Below, piece by piece: positions 23,595-32,121 of a DNA stretch of 64,000 nt. The notes below the pieces were generated by a model that made no database searches, had not been told where the DNA came from, and was given only the letters and a program-made list of their open reading frames with translations. Positions within the stretch are counted from its first letter, which is position 1. Each line of letters opens with the position of its first letter. The stretch is from Rhizobium sp. ASV8 (lineage in GTDB: Bacteria > Pseudomonadota > Alphaproteobacteria > Rhizobiales > Rhizobiaceae), in NCBI RefSeq assembly GCF_016429255.1, contig NZ_JAELUG010000010.1, positions 1 to 64,000 of the forward strand, read 5' to 3'. The translations under genes were made by a program, and so were the position numbers.

Positions 23595-24932
23595 TCAACT
23601 CGGGTTCTCCAGGGTGAACAGATCCGCATTCTCGTCATAGGCGAAGTATTCGGCGTAGCGAGCCCAGTTCGTCACGGCCTTAATGGTTGTGTCGGCGTAG
23701 TCTTCGGACATGTAGTCTTCCAGCTCGTCGCGGAACCGCCGCGCCGGCGCGCGGTGGGTCGGCCGCTCGTCGAGCACGCGACGAATATGCGCGGCAAGCG
23801 GTACATAGGTCGCCAGATGCTGCTCGAATAGCTTCTTCCGCTCATCGACATCGCTGTCGGAGAAGCGCAGGCCGGGTGCGGTCAACTTGATGTCGCCTCC
23901 TTCCAGATCGGCGAAACGCAGAAGCTGCAGTGTTTCAGCGACCGGGAAGAGATCGTCGATACCCAGATGCAGCTGGGTTGCCAGCGGCGGCAGGTCAGCC
24001 TGGCCACGATAGGGCTCTGCGGCCAACGTCTCGATCAGACCGGACATCAGGTTGGTCGAGACCCGCGGCAACTCCATGGCAATACCCGTGCCTGGGAACA
24101 GGCCTTCCCGCGATGGAGCCCCCGTTCTCACCGTCATGCGCGCATAGATGTCTTCGACCAGCATGCGGAAGGCCGGGTCGAGGCGGTTGCGCGGCTGCGG
24201 CAGATCCACTTTGATTTCGGCGATGACACGACCGGGATTCGATCCGAAGATCAGAATGCGGTCGCACATGAGGACAGCTTCCTCGATGTTATGCGTCACC
24301 ATAAGAACCGACTCGATCGGCATACGGCCTTCGCACCACAGGTCGAGAAGGTCGGTGCGCAATGTTTCGGCGGTCAGGACGTCGAGTGCGGAAAATGGCT
24401 CGTCCATCAGCAGAACCTTCGGGCGAACGACGAGCGCACGGGCAAGGCCGACACGCTGACGCATGCCGCCCGAGAGTTCCTTTGGATAGGCACTTTCGAA
24501 GCCGTCGAGGCCGATCAGGTCGATGGCGGCAAGCGCGCGCTTGCGGCGCTCCGACGAAGCGACACCCTGAGCTTCGAGGCCAAGTTCGACATTCTGCAGA
24601 ACCGTCAGCCACGGAAACAGAGCGAAGCTCTGGAAGACAACGGCAACATCGGAATTGGGTCCAGCCACGGGTCGGCCGGCAAAGGTGATCTCACCCTTGC
24701 TCGGACGGATCAGGCCGGCGATGGCGCGCAGCAGCGTGGATTTGCCCGAGCCGGAACGGCCGAGCAGACCGACGATTTCATTGGGATAGAGCTGAAGGTC
24801 GACATTATCGAGGACGACGAGCGAACCCGAGCTTCCCTTGTCGTAGGTCTGGCAAACCTGCTTGGCCAGCACCAGCGGCGCAGCTTTTACGATTTCGGCC
24901 TTCTTGGAGACGACAGCGTTTTCCATGTTCAT
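23595..24932 (-). CDS. ABC transporter ATP-binding protein with AAA-associated C-terminus
   Basis: The product is 445 residues. Walker A GRSGSGKST lies at 58-66, the signature is LSGGMRQRVGLARAL, Walker B is VLLMDEPFSAL and the switch His is in MVTHNIEEAVL. The ATPase domain resembles the nitrate/sulfonate/taurine group. Residues beyond about 290 form the AAA-associated C-terminal extension seen in a rhizobial subfamily (LETLAAEPYRGQADLPPLAT, then SEDYADTTIKAVTNWARYAE), which may be regulatory. It works with the double permease gene upstream. The substrate is unknown, and no binding protein is encoded nearby. Confidence 0.88.
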   Translation of the reverse strand: MNMENAVVSKKAEIVKAAPLVLAKQVCQTYDKGSSGSLVVLDNVDLQLYPNEIVGLLGRSGSGKSTLLRAIAGLIRPSKGEITFAGRPVAGPNSDVAVVFQSFALFPWLTVLQNVELGLEAQGVASSERRKRALAAIDLIGLDGFESAYPKELSGGMRQRVGLARALVVRPKVLLMDEPFSALDVLTAETLRTDLLDLWCEGRMPIESVLMVTHNIEEAVLMCDRILIFGSNPGRVIAEIKVDLPQPRNRLDPAFRMLVEDIYARMTVRTGAPSREGLFPGTGIAMELPRVSTNLMSGLIETLAAEPYRGQADLPPLATQLHLGIDDLFPVAETLQLLRFADLEGGDIKLTAPGLRFSDSDVDERKKLFEQHLATYVPLAAHIRRVLDERPTHRAPARRFRDELEDYMSEDYADTTIKAVTNWARYAEYFAYDENADLFTLENPS

Positions 24933-24948
24933 TTCTCCGATCTTTGAT

Positions 24949-25000
24949 TAGAGCATGATGCCGAAAAGTGTGTGCGGTTTTCGGACGACATCATGCTCTA
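24949..25000. repeat. RIME-like palindromic repeat
   Basis: tagagcatgatgccgaaaa (24949-24967) pairs with ttttcggacgacatcatgct plus cta (24978-25000), giving a long interrupted hairpin. The arms match a repeat widespread between genes of Rhizobium and relatives (RIME). It stands in the 128-bp gap between the permease and ATPase genes and might stabilise or separate their mRNA. Confidence 0.75.
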
Positions 25001-25011
25001 CTTCTTTGATT

Positions 25012-25064
25012 CTAGAGCGGATTCAGATTTTAGGTCGACCGGACCTAAAATCATCCGCCTCTAG
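25012..25064. repeat. Second palindromic mosaic repeat overlapping the permease stop
   Basis: ctagagcggat ... attttaggtc, a short centre, then gacctaaaat ... atccgcctctag form an imperfect hairpin. It overlaps the permease stop codon (25061-25063). The segment gctctacttctttga that links the two repeats (24995-25009) recurs at 52526-52540. Confidence 0.7.
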
Positions 25065-26821
25065 TCGAGGCGCAGGCGACGTTCAGCGAAAACGTAGAGC
25101 GGCCGCCAGAGCGTTCTGTTGAAGAGTGTGACGAAGATCGACATGACGACGATCCCGAGGATGACCCGCGGAAAATCTCCGGCCGCCGTCGCCTTCGCGA
25201 TGTAGGACCCCAGCCCAAACGCTTCGAGCTTCGTATCGCCCCAGCTCACCAGCTCGGCGACGATGCTTGCGTTCCAAGAGCCGCCGGAAGCGGTCAGCGC
25301 TCCCGTGACGTAGTAGGGGAAGATCCCCGGCAGGATCGCACGTCGCCACCAGGTCCAGGAACGCAGCCTGTAGACAGCGGATGCCTCACGCAGATCGGTG
25401 GGGAAGGCGCTCGCCCCGGCGATCACGTTGAAGAGGATGTACCATTGCGTGCCCAGCACCATCAGCGGCGATAGCCAGATATTGGGGCTGGCCCCCGTCG
25501 CGACGATTGCGATCACCGCCACCGGGAAGAGCACGTTCGCCGGAAACGCAGCCAGGAACTGCGCGATGGGTTGCACCCGCTCCGCGACGGCGGGCCGGAG
25601 GCCGATCCAGACACCGAGCGGAACCCAGATCACACTTGCGACCGCAATCAGAACGGCGACGCGGATGAGCGTGACGAACCCGCCGGCAAAAGCGATCCAT
25701 ACATCGCTCCACGATAGCGTCTGGCTGAGGTAGGATACGATGTCCCAGATGCTCCAGGCGCCAATAGCAGCAATCAGAGCAAACCAAACGTAGTCGATGA
25801 CCCTGCTGACAACCTGCCGCTCTCCCTGCTTGGCGGTGACAATCTTCGACGCGGGGCGCAGCCGCAGCAGAAACAGCGCATTCCAGACATTGGCGAAAGG
25901 CGCGGTCACATACTTCAGAAGACGTGTGCGCCGAATAAGCGAATAGACCCAGGAACGCGGCTTCTGCTGGCCTGCGGTCTGCTCGAAACGGAACTTGTCG
26001 GCCCAGGCGACGATCGGCCGGAAAAGCAGCTGATCGTAGAGCAGGATGACGATCCCCATGGCAAGCACGGCCCACCCGACGGCAACGAAGTCCTGCTTGT
26101 CGATGGCAACGGCGAGCCAGGAGCCGAGGCCCGGAAGCTGCACCGTGGTATCGCCGACCGTGATTGCCTCCGAAGCGACCACGAAAAACCAGCCGCCGGA
26201 CATCGACATCATCGTGTTCCAGACGAGACCGGGCGCGGCAAAGGGTGCTTCCAGCCGCCAGAATCGCTGCCAGGCTGAAAGGCCGAAGCCGCGGCTTACT
26301 TCATCAAGGTCGCGCGGAACCGTGCGCAGCGACTGATAGAAGGAAAAAGCCATGTTCCAGGCCTGGCTGGTGAAAATGGCAAAGATCGATGCGCACTCCG
26401 CCCCCATCTGGCTTCCGGGGAAAAGGCCCATGAAGAAGGTGACGGTGAAGGTGAGGAAGCCGAGCACCGGCACAGACTGCAGGATATCGAGAGCCGGAAT
26501 GATGATCTTTTCGGCACGGCGGCTCTTCGCGGCAAGCGTTGCGACCACGAAGGTGAAGATGAGCGAAGCGACGATCGCCGCCATCATGCGCAATGTCGTG
26601 CGCAGCGCATATTCGGGCAGATAGGCCGGATCCAGCGAAATCGACGCAGTGGAGAGGCCGGCGAGCGGCGCACGCATCTCGCCGACCCCGTGAAGCGTCA
26701 GGTAGGCTGCAGCAGCTATGAAGGCGAAGGCTGCGAGGTCGTAGCCGTTTGGCAGAATACGTGCACCGGCCAACGCGGCTACGGCGCTACGCTCGCGTCG
26801 ATCATTGGCAAGGAAAACCAT
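25061..26821 (-). CDS. ABC transporter permease with two fused transmembrane domains
   Basis: The product is 586 residues, about twice a normal permease. Two BPD_transp_1 modules each carry an EAA loop: SRGFGLSAWQRFWRLEAPFA near 175-195 in the first and EASAVYRLRSWTWWRRAILP near 480-500 in the second. About 12 transmembrane helices are expected. Such fused permeases pair with ATPases having an AAA-associated C-terminus in rhizobia. Substrate unknown. Absence of a binding protein suggests either a distant partner gene or direct uptake. Confidence 0.85.
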   Translation of the reverse strand: MVFLANDRRERSAVAALAGARILPNGYDLAAFAFIAAAAYLTLHGVGEMRAPLAGLSTASISLDPAYLPEYALRTTLRMMAAIVASLIFTFVVATLAAKSRRAEKIIIPALDILQSVPVLGFLTFTVTFFMGLFPGSQMGAECASIFAIFTSQAWNMAFSFYQSLRTVPRDLDEVSRGFGLSAWQRFWRLEAPFAAPGLVWNTMMSMSGGWFFVVASEAITVGDTTVQLPGLGSWLAVAIDKQDFVAVGWAVLAMGIVILLYDQLLFRPIVAWADKFRFEQTAGQQKPRSWVYSLIRRTRLLKYVTAPFANVWNALFLLRLRPASKIVTAKQGERQVVSRVIDYVWFALIAAIGAWSIWDIVSYLSQTLSWSDVWIAFAGGFVTLIRVAVLIAVASVIWVPLGVWIGLRPAVAERVQPIAQFLAAFPANVLFPVAVIAIVATGASPNIWLSPLMVLGTQWYILFNVIAGASAFPTDLREASAVYRLRSWTWWRRAILPGIFPYYVTGALTASGGSWNASIVAELVSWGDTKLEAFGLGSYIAKATAAGDFPRVILGIVVMSIFVTLFNRTLWRPLYVFAERRLRLD

Positions 26822-26857
26822 GTATAACCCCTTGAAACCAGGATGTTACCAATGTGC

Positions 26858-26894
26858 GCCCCGCCTGACGCTGCATTCGCAACGCAGCGGGGCG
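26858..26894 (-). terminator. Hairpin after the small conserved gene
   Basis: gcgccccgc (26858-26866) and gcggggcgc (26886-26894) form a 9-bp GC stem. It follows the stop of the gene at 26913 and precedes the permease. A U-tract is lacking, so partial readthrough or attenuation into the transporter operon is possible. Confidence 0.45.
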
Positions 26895-26912
26895 CTTGTT
26901 TGAAGAAAAAGA

Positions 26913-27143
26913 CTAGGCCGCCCGGCGACTGTGATCCTCATCGGAGCCGGCAGCTCCTTCAGTCGTCCAGAAGCATTCCAGCTTCCCGGTGCGAGAGTTG
27001 GTGTGCCAGACGGCAATCAGGCGCGGGCGTGGAAAGGAGGCAGCCCGAATGGGCGCCGGCGAAAACGCAACAATGTTCGATGCATTCGCCGAGGAAAATT
27101 TGGTAGCGAATCTGCGTTCGCGGAAAAGAACGATGTTGTTCAT
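26913..27143 (-). CDS. Conserved small rhizobial protein
   Basis: The product is 76 residues with a strong AAGGAGTGA ribosome site. It starts MNNIVLFRERRFATKFSSAN and has RLIAVWHTNSRTGKLECFWT near residue 43-62, a pattern I associate with small conserved rhizobial proteins of unknown function. It is basic in the first half and acidic at the end. It lies upstream of the ABC operon in the same direction and may be the first gene of it. Confidence 0.55.
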   Translation of the reverse strand: MNNIVLFRERRFATKFSSANASNIVAFSPAPIRAASFPRPRLIAVWHTNSRTGKLECFWTTEGAAGSDEDHSRRAA

Positions 27144-27825
27144 GGCTCACTCCTTGGTCTGCGTCTCGGCAGATCCTCGAGCAAGCCGGAAAGGACGAAC
27201 TAAGCCCTACCGTCGCTTGCCCGACGATTGCCGGCAGCGTTCCAGGTTATTGCAATGACCGTCCGGATTCGGGCATGGGCCGCGACCGGACAGCGGTTAG
27301 GGTAGCTGTCCATTTGCTTCTTAATTTGCTGTTTCATCCGCCATTGCTTGGTGTCGCGCAGGCAGGGTCCTCTTGTCACACCCCCTGGGATGGGTCAATC
27401 AAGCGATGGTGCAGTGCAACTATACCAAGGTATAGGTCCTGGAATTCTCCGGCGGGCGCATTCAGTCAGTCGCGACAAAAATCATGATTTGAGAAGAGCT
27501 TACCAAGCTCCGGTGTCGCGCCCCTCGCCGCCCAGAGCGTGGGAAATACCGCCGTTCGCACGCTCGGCGTTGAAGCAGAACCAAGTCTGCCACTAAAATC
27601 GGGATCTTTTTCAGTATTCTTGCGAACTTCGCGGTCCAAGCTGAAGCCGCATGCAACAGCTTCTTTTAAAATGAAGCATGCGAAGCCAGAGGTTGAATTT
27701 AGGCATGCACTAAGGAAGAAATATGGGATAAATTCTACCTGTCCTATCGGACTCAGCCTGCCCGAAACCAACGAATTTCCCCAGAAGGCGGATAATTAGG
27801 CACGAAACGAAATATAGAAGGCGCG
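27144..27825. other. 682-bp intergenic region
   Basis: No convincing gene is seen. It must hold promoters for the leftward small gene and the rightward SARP-like regulator. A perfect palindrome (ctatacc aa ggtatag, 27420-27435) is the clearest signal. A 86-codon plus-strand frame at 27539 has poor composition and no ribosome site. Confidence 0.45.
27420..27435. promoter_or_regulatory. Palindromic operator-like site
   Basis: ctataccaaggtatag is a 7-2-7 perfect palindrome in the long intergenic region upstream of the SARP-like regulator gene. A dimeric regulator could bind it. Confidence 0.4.
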
Positions 27826-29751
27826 ATGCAATTTTCACTCAGAACATTTGGAGAGCTCGTTCTTCTCGACGAAGAGGGACAGGACGTGGCATTTCCGGAA
27901 AAAGCTCTCCTGATACTTGCCTATCTACTCGCCATCGACGTGCAATACAGCAGCCGGGCGGCAATAGCGCGACTTCTGTGGGGCGAGGATGACATTGCCA
28001 ACTCCCTGACGAACCTGCGCAAGCTCATCTCCCGCATCAAGAGCAGGCAGACGGATCTCGGCGTCGAGTTCCTTGCCTTTGACGACATGGATATTCACCT
28101 TGTCAATCACTCCTTGACGAGTGACATCGTGTCCGCAGCTGCAGCGGCAACCGCGCCTCTATTAGAAAACCTTGCGACTCTTACACAGGATCTGCGCTCG
28201 ACGTTCCTTGAAAAGGCAAACTGCCAAAGCCGGATTTTCATCGATTGGCGCGAAAACGAAAGAAAGCGGCATCTGGCGCTGCTGAAGGAAATGCTGGACG
28301 CGGCTGCGAGGCTTCCCGCAACAAAAAGGGATGTCGCTCTCGCCAAAGAGGCAGCGCTCGTTCTGTTCGAAGCCGATCCTCGCGATGAAAGCATCCATCA
28401 CCTCCTGCTAAAATCATTCGAAGCCGATGGCGGCCTTGAGCAGCTCAAGAATCTGTTCGAACAGCGCAAAGGCCTGGCATCCTCCTGGATCGGAAAACTA
28501 CCGGCATCACCGCACTCGGTAGCCTCGGTCTCTCCGGACAATCTCATGAATGAAGCGGCCGAGGAACCTGACCTTGCCTCGCAAGCCATCTTGCGCATAC
28601 CGCGCGTAGCCTTGTTGCCCCCCGCCAACGATAGTACCGATGCGGCAGCAGCAATTGTGGCATCTTCGCTGATTGAGGACATCACGCTCGGCTTTTGCGC
28701 CCTACACAGCCTGCGGGTGATCGCCCCCTACTCCGCTATGCAAATGAGCCGCCAGAGCGAAAATCAGATCGCGCTCCTCCAACGCTATGATATCAATTAT
28801 GTTCTCGACACGAGGCTGAGCGGGCTTGGTGACGATCTCTCCCTATTTTCGCAGCTCATCCACTTACCGAACAGCGAGGTTGTCTGGGCCGAGCGCTTCA
28901 CCTTCGGCAAGCTGGATCTGGCTCGCAATAAGCGGGATATCTCGCGGCACATCGTTCTCGAGGTTGCCGGGCAGGTAGAGCGTCATGAGATGGCGCGTGC
29001 CTATTTCGAGAAAAATCCGGCCGCCTATCATCAATATCTGGTCGGCCAGCAATATCTTCACCGCCTGACGCTGCCAAACATGCGTCGCGCCCGCAAACAG
29101 ATGAAAGCTGCTCTCCGCGAAAGCAACGATTTCGCCCCTGCCCTCAGTTCCATCGCCCGCACCTATTCCAAGGAATGGCTGCTGACCGCCCGTGGAGATA
29201 TTGAGCTACTGAAATCGGCAGAGACTTACGCAACCCAAGCCATTGCAGTCCGCAATGATCTGGCGGACGGCTATCGCGAACTTGGCGTCGCCAAGCTGTT
29301 GCAGGGATCGATCGACGAAAGCGTCGAGGCACTGGAACTGGCGGAAGCGCTCAGCCCTCATTATGCCGACGTCATCGCCGACCATGCCGACACGCTTGTG
29401 CATTTCTCACGACCAGATCTGGCATTGCAGAAGATCGGGCACGCCATGGAGCTCAATCCCATCAACCCGGATTCCTATATATGGACGGCCGCCGGAGCTC
29501 ACTACGCACTCGGCCAGTTCCAGGCCTCGCTCGACTACATCGACCAGATGGCCGATCCGATTCTGGCAGACCGGCTGTCCGCGGCGAACTGGGCAATGCT
29601 AGGCGATAAGGAAAAGGCCAGCACCATCGTACGCAGGGTCCGTGAGGCCAATCCCGACTTTGATGTCGACCGATGGCTGTCCTTCGTTCCCGTCAAGGAA
29701 CAGTGGCACAAAGAACTCTATCGCGAAGGTTTGAAGAAGGCAGGTTTCTGA
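27826..29751 (+). CDS. SARP-type transcriptional regulator with TolB-like and TPR regions
   Basis: The product is 641 residues. Residues 1-95 form a winged-helix of the SARP/OmpR kind (MQFSLRTFGELVLLDEEGQD, ARLLWGEDDIANSLTNLRKL). Residues 100-240 resemble a bacterial transcriptional activation domain. Residues 265-385 are like the TolB-like domain in adenylate cyclase-type regulators (RIPRVALLPPANDSTDAAAA, VLDTRLSGLGDDLSLFSQLI). TPR repeats follow from about 400 (ALELAEALSPHYADVIADHA). No cyclase or kinase domain is seen. The target genes and signal are unknown. Confidence 0.8.
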   Translation: MQFSLRTFGELVLLDEEGQDVAFPEKALLILAYLLAIDVQYSSRAAIARLLWGEDDIANSLTNLRKLISRIKSRQTDLGVEFLAFDDMDIHLVNHSLTSDIVSAAAAATAPLLENLATLTQDLRSTFLEKANCQSRIFIDWRENERKRHLALLKEMLDAAARLPATKRDVALAKEAALVLFEADPRDESIHHLLLKSFEADGGLEQLKNLFEQRKGLASSWIGKLPASPHSVASVSPDNLMNEAAEEPDLASQAILRIPRVALLPPANDSTDAAAAIVASSLIEDITLGFCALHSLRVIAPYSAMQMSRQSENQIALLQRYDINYVLDTRLSGLGDDLSLFSQLIHLPNSEVVWAERFTFGKLDLARNKRDISRHIVLEVAGQVERHEMARAYFEKNPAAYHQYLVGQQYLHRLTLPNMRRARKQMKAALRESNDFAPALSSIARTYSKEWLLTARGDIELLKSAETYATQAIAVRNDLADGYRELGVAKLLQGSIDESVEALELAEALSPHYADVIADHADTLVHFSRPDLALQKIGHAMELNPINPDSYIWTAAGAHYALGQFQASLDYIDQMADPILADRLSAANWAMLGDKEKASTIVRRVREANPDFDVDRWLSFVPVKEQWHKELYREGLKKAGF

Positions 29752-29775
29752 CGATATTCGCCAAAGACAACGAAA

Positions 29776-29851
29776 TGGTGGGCCCGGAGGGACTCGAACC
29801 CCCAACCAAGCGGTTATGAGCCGCCGGCTCTAACCATTGAGCTACAGGCCC
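29776..29851 (-). tRNA. tRNA-Ile2 (anticodon CAU)
   Basis: A 76-nt cloverleaf including an encoded CCA end. The acceptor stem is GGGCCTG with CGGGCCC, and the anticodon loop is CTCATAA within CGGCTCATAACCG. The arm and variable region GCTTGGTTG match the Ile2 type seen in other bacteria, whose CAU anticodon is modified by TilS to read AUA, better than elongator or initiator Met tRNA. The T loop is GTTCGAGTC. Confidence 0.85.
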
Positions 29852-30015
29852 GGCACGAGAGAAAAGTCCCCGCACTCGCGACTCCGAAGCAATGGTTCCC
29901 CGGAAGCCGACTTGGCTCTAACCCAATTTCTCTTTTCCGACAAGGGACTGCCGTAATACCTTCACAATCAATCCGCAAAAGCGAACCCGAGGGATTATCA
30001 ACCAAGGAACGAACC

Positions 30016-30759
30016 ATGCTACTGACGAAAACCAGAGATTTTGCTCTTGCCGCCCTTGTCAGCACGACATTCTTCATGCCTGCGGCCGCCGCCTTCGCCG
30101 AAGATGCCAAGCCGCGCGAAGCCGTCATCACGGTCACCGGTGAAGGACATGCGGCGGTTGCACCCGATATGGCCGTGGTAACGCTCGCAGTCGTTCAGCA
30201 AGCAAAGACGGCGCAGGATGCGCTCGAGCAGAACAACAAGGCCATGAGCGCTGTTCTGGCGACACTGAAGGAAAGCGGTATCGCCGAGCGCGATCTGCAG
30301 ACCTCGGGCTTCTCCATCCAGCCGCAATATACCTATCCCAATGACAAGGACGGCCATACGCAGCCGCCGGTCCTGAACGGATATCAGGCGACGAACGGCC
30401 TGACCATTCGCGTACGTGACCTCACCAAGCTCGGCGGATTGCTCGATCAGGCGATCAAGCTCGGTATCAACCAGGGCGGTGATATCCAGTTCACCAACGA
30501 CAAACCGGATGCGGTCCTTGCAGAAGCTCGCAAGAAGGCAGTCGCCGATGCCGCTGCCAAGGCGAAGACCCTGACGGATGCTGCCGGCGTCAAGCTCGGC
30601 CGGGTCGTTGCGATCCATGAGGGCGGTATTGCGGCCCCGCCGCAGCCCTACATGCGCGCTATGGCCGCGTCGGCACCAATGGACAAGGCCGTCCCGGTCG
30701 CCACGGGTGAGAACGAATACAACGCGTCAGTAAGCATCACCTACTCGATCCAGCAGTAA
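30016..30759 (+). CDS. SIMPL (DUF541) domain periplasmic protein
   Basis: The product is 247 residues with a signal peptide ending AAAFAEDA near residue 29-32. The SIMPL domain follows: REAVITVTGEGHAAVAPDMA near 38-57, LKESGIAERDLQTSGFSIQP and KAVADAAAKAKTLTDAAGVK further on. The family is periplasmic or outer-surface, with roles in oxidative stress suggested in some bacteria. A GGAA ribosome site precedes the ATG, and a hairpin at 30776-30815 follows the gene. Confidence 0.88.
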   Translation: MLLTKTRDFALAALVSTTFFMPAAAAFAEDAKPREAVITVTGEGHAAVAPDMAVVTLAVVQQAKTAQDALEQNNKAMSAVLATLKESGIAERDLQTSGFSIQPQYTYPNDKDGHTQPPVLNGYQATNGLTIRVRDLTKLGGLLDQAIKLGINQGGDIQFTNDKPDAVLAEARKKAVADAAAKAKTLTDAAGVKLGRVVAIHEGGIAAPPQPYMRAMAASAPMDKAVPVATGENEYNASVSITYSIQQ

Positions 30760-30775
30760 ACATAGCATCGAGAGC

Positions 30776-30815
30776 TGGAGCGCATTGCGAGGCTGAAAAC
30801 TCACGATGCGCTCCA
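30776..30815 (+). terminator. Hairpin after the SIMPL gene
   Basis: tggagcgcat (30776-30785) and atgcgctcca (30806-30815) form a 10-bp perfect stem 16 bp after the stop. The loop is 20 nt and no long T-run follows. Its arms resemble a common rhizobial intergenic palindrome. Confidence 0.5.
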
Positions 30816-30923
30816 AACGATTCGAGGAAAGTTGCGCTGCCGCTTTCCGTTCGAGATCGAGTGAAGGCCATGGGCTGAAGTGGCGCTTGGATCTCTTGAA
30901 GAGCAAGTTGCTCCAAAAAACAA

Positions 30924-30969
30924 AACCGCCCTTCGCTCAGATCCTCGTGAGGTCGAGCAAAGGGCGGTT
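30924..30969 (-). terminator. Rho-independent terminator for the gene at 31040
   Basis: aaccgccctt (30924-30933) and aagggcggtt (30960-30969) form a 10-bp stem that continues as gctc/gagc. On the minus strand it is followed by TTTTGTTTTTT, a U-tract suited to termination of the leftward small-protein gene. Confidence 0.7.
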
Positions 30970-31039
30970 CCGCGGCCCCCGCCAATAAGGCGAAAAGTCA
31001 GACATCGAAGAGCAGGGCCTTGAGCCCTCGCAATTCTTA

Positions 31040-31393
31040 TTAGCGGCCTAGCAGCGGGCAGCCGCGAACATTTGCAAACATCATCGTATCCGGACCACGG
31101 CGACCGAAGCCATCAACGATAACGCGGCGCGGCGTCACGTCCACAACGCGGGCACGGCGCAGACCGTAGCTGCGCGCAACATCCAGCGCATCGCGCGGAT
31201 CGCAGCCGCGACGGTCGTAACCACGGCGGTCATAGCGCGGCGGCGGACGGTCATAGTCCGGCGGTGGCGGACGGTGACGGCCGGGGCCGACATAGATGTC
31301 CAAATTCTGGGCGGAAGCAAAATCCGCCGTGCCGGACAGCGCAGTGACTGCGATGGCGGCGGCGACCCCCAACTTTGCCAGCAATTGTTTCAT
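31040..31393 (-). CDS. Small secreted protein, paralog A
   Basis: The product is 117 residues from the ATG at 31393, which has a GGAGAAC site. A signal peptide (MKQLLAKLGVAAAIAVTALS) ends near ASAQN. A Pro/Arg/Tyr-rich linker is followed by a domain with one Cys in GCDPRDAL and another in RGCPLLGR, plus LRRARVVDVTPRRVIVDGFG. The C-terminal domain is clearly paralogous to the protein at 31647..31952. A disulfide is likely. Function unknown, probably periplasmic. Confidence 0.8.
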   Translation of the reverse strand: MKQLLAKLGVAAAIAVTALSGTADFASAQNLDIYVGPGRHRPPPPDYDRPPPRYDRRGYDRRGCDPRDALDVARSYGLRRARVVDVTPRRVIVDGFGRRGPDTMMFANVRGCPLLGR

Positions 31394-31569
31394 TCTGTTC
31401 TCCATAGTGCAAAAGGCTTCTCTCATAACGGCAAGATGCGTTGAGCGAGTACCCGAGAGGTAAAGGCGAGAAACTGAACGCATTCAGAATCGGCCATTCA
31501 TCCAATATTCACCTACAATGAACGCCAAGATCAAACCAGACAGCCGACAATAGCACACCAGGATAAAAT

Positions 31570-31598
31570 GAAGCCGCCTCGCTTGCCGAGACGGCTTC
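31570..31598 (-). terminator. Hairpin terminator for paralog B
   Basis: gaagccg ... ctcg and cgag ... cggcttc form a nearly perfect GC stem just downstream of the leftward gene at 31647. The minus-strand side then runs into ATTTTATCC. Confidence 0.6.
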
Positions 31599-31646
31599 GG
31601 ATTTAGCGAATAGATGTGGAAAACATGGGCAATCCAGTCGCTGCGA

Positions 31647-31952
31647 TTAGCGGCGGATCAGCGGGCAGCCCCGATCGTTGGCGAAAACCACCCGGTCAGG
31701 CCCGCGGCGACCGAAACCTTCGACGACCACGCGACGCGGCGTGATGTTGTCGATGCGAGCACGGCGCAGGCCCATGTCACGCGCCTTCTGAACCGCCAGA
31801 ACCGGCGAGCACGAACGGCCGCGATAATGATCGTAACGTGCCTGCTGGATGCCCGGATGAAAATCATTGGCCGAGGCTGTAACAGCGGTTGCAGAAATGG
31901 CGCCGAGCGTGACGAGGGCTGCAATACCTGCCTTGGCGAAAAGATTGGTCAT
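31647..31952 (-). CDS. Small secreted protein, paralog B
   Basis: The product is 101 residues from the ATG at 31952, which has a GGAGAAAC site. The signal peptide (MTNLFAKAGIAALVTLGAIS) ends near TASAND. The mature domain has Cys in RSCSPVLAVQKARDMGLRRA and RGCPLIRR, with RIDNITPRRVVVEGFGRRGP shared with paralog A. The two genes lie side by side in the same direction but each has its own terminator, so they are probably independent units after an old duplication. Confidence 0.8.
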   Translation of the reverse strand: MTNLFAKAGIAALVTLGAISATAVTASANDFHPGIQQARYDHYRGRSCSPVLAVQKARDMGLRRARIDNITPRRVVVEGFGRRGPDRVVFANDRGCPLIRR

Positions 31953-32121
31953 GGGTGTTTCTCCTTCGAATCCTAGTGCGGATTGTTGCAATCCCGTTAT
32001 TCGGCTTAAGGCCTTGGGATTGAGAACACGTTAGGTTGGCAAAGCTGAACCGAACGCGAATTGGCCATTCAGATTGTATTCATGGGGGTTAACAATTGGT
32101 TAACAACCGGAATTACAACAG

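Noticed and set aside
27539-27799. An 86-codon plus-strand frame ahead of the SARP-like gene
   Set aside because: No ribosome site, mixed composition and no motif.
29776-29851. The tRNA as elongator tRNA-Met
   Set aside because: The anticodon is CAU, but the acceptor and variable-arm sequence fit Ile2 better than Met tRNAs.
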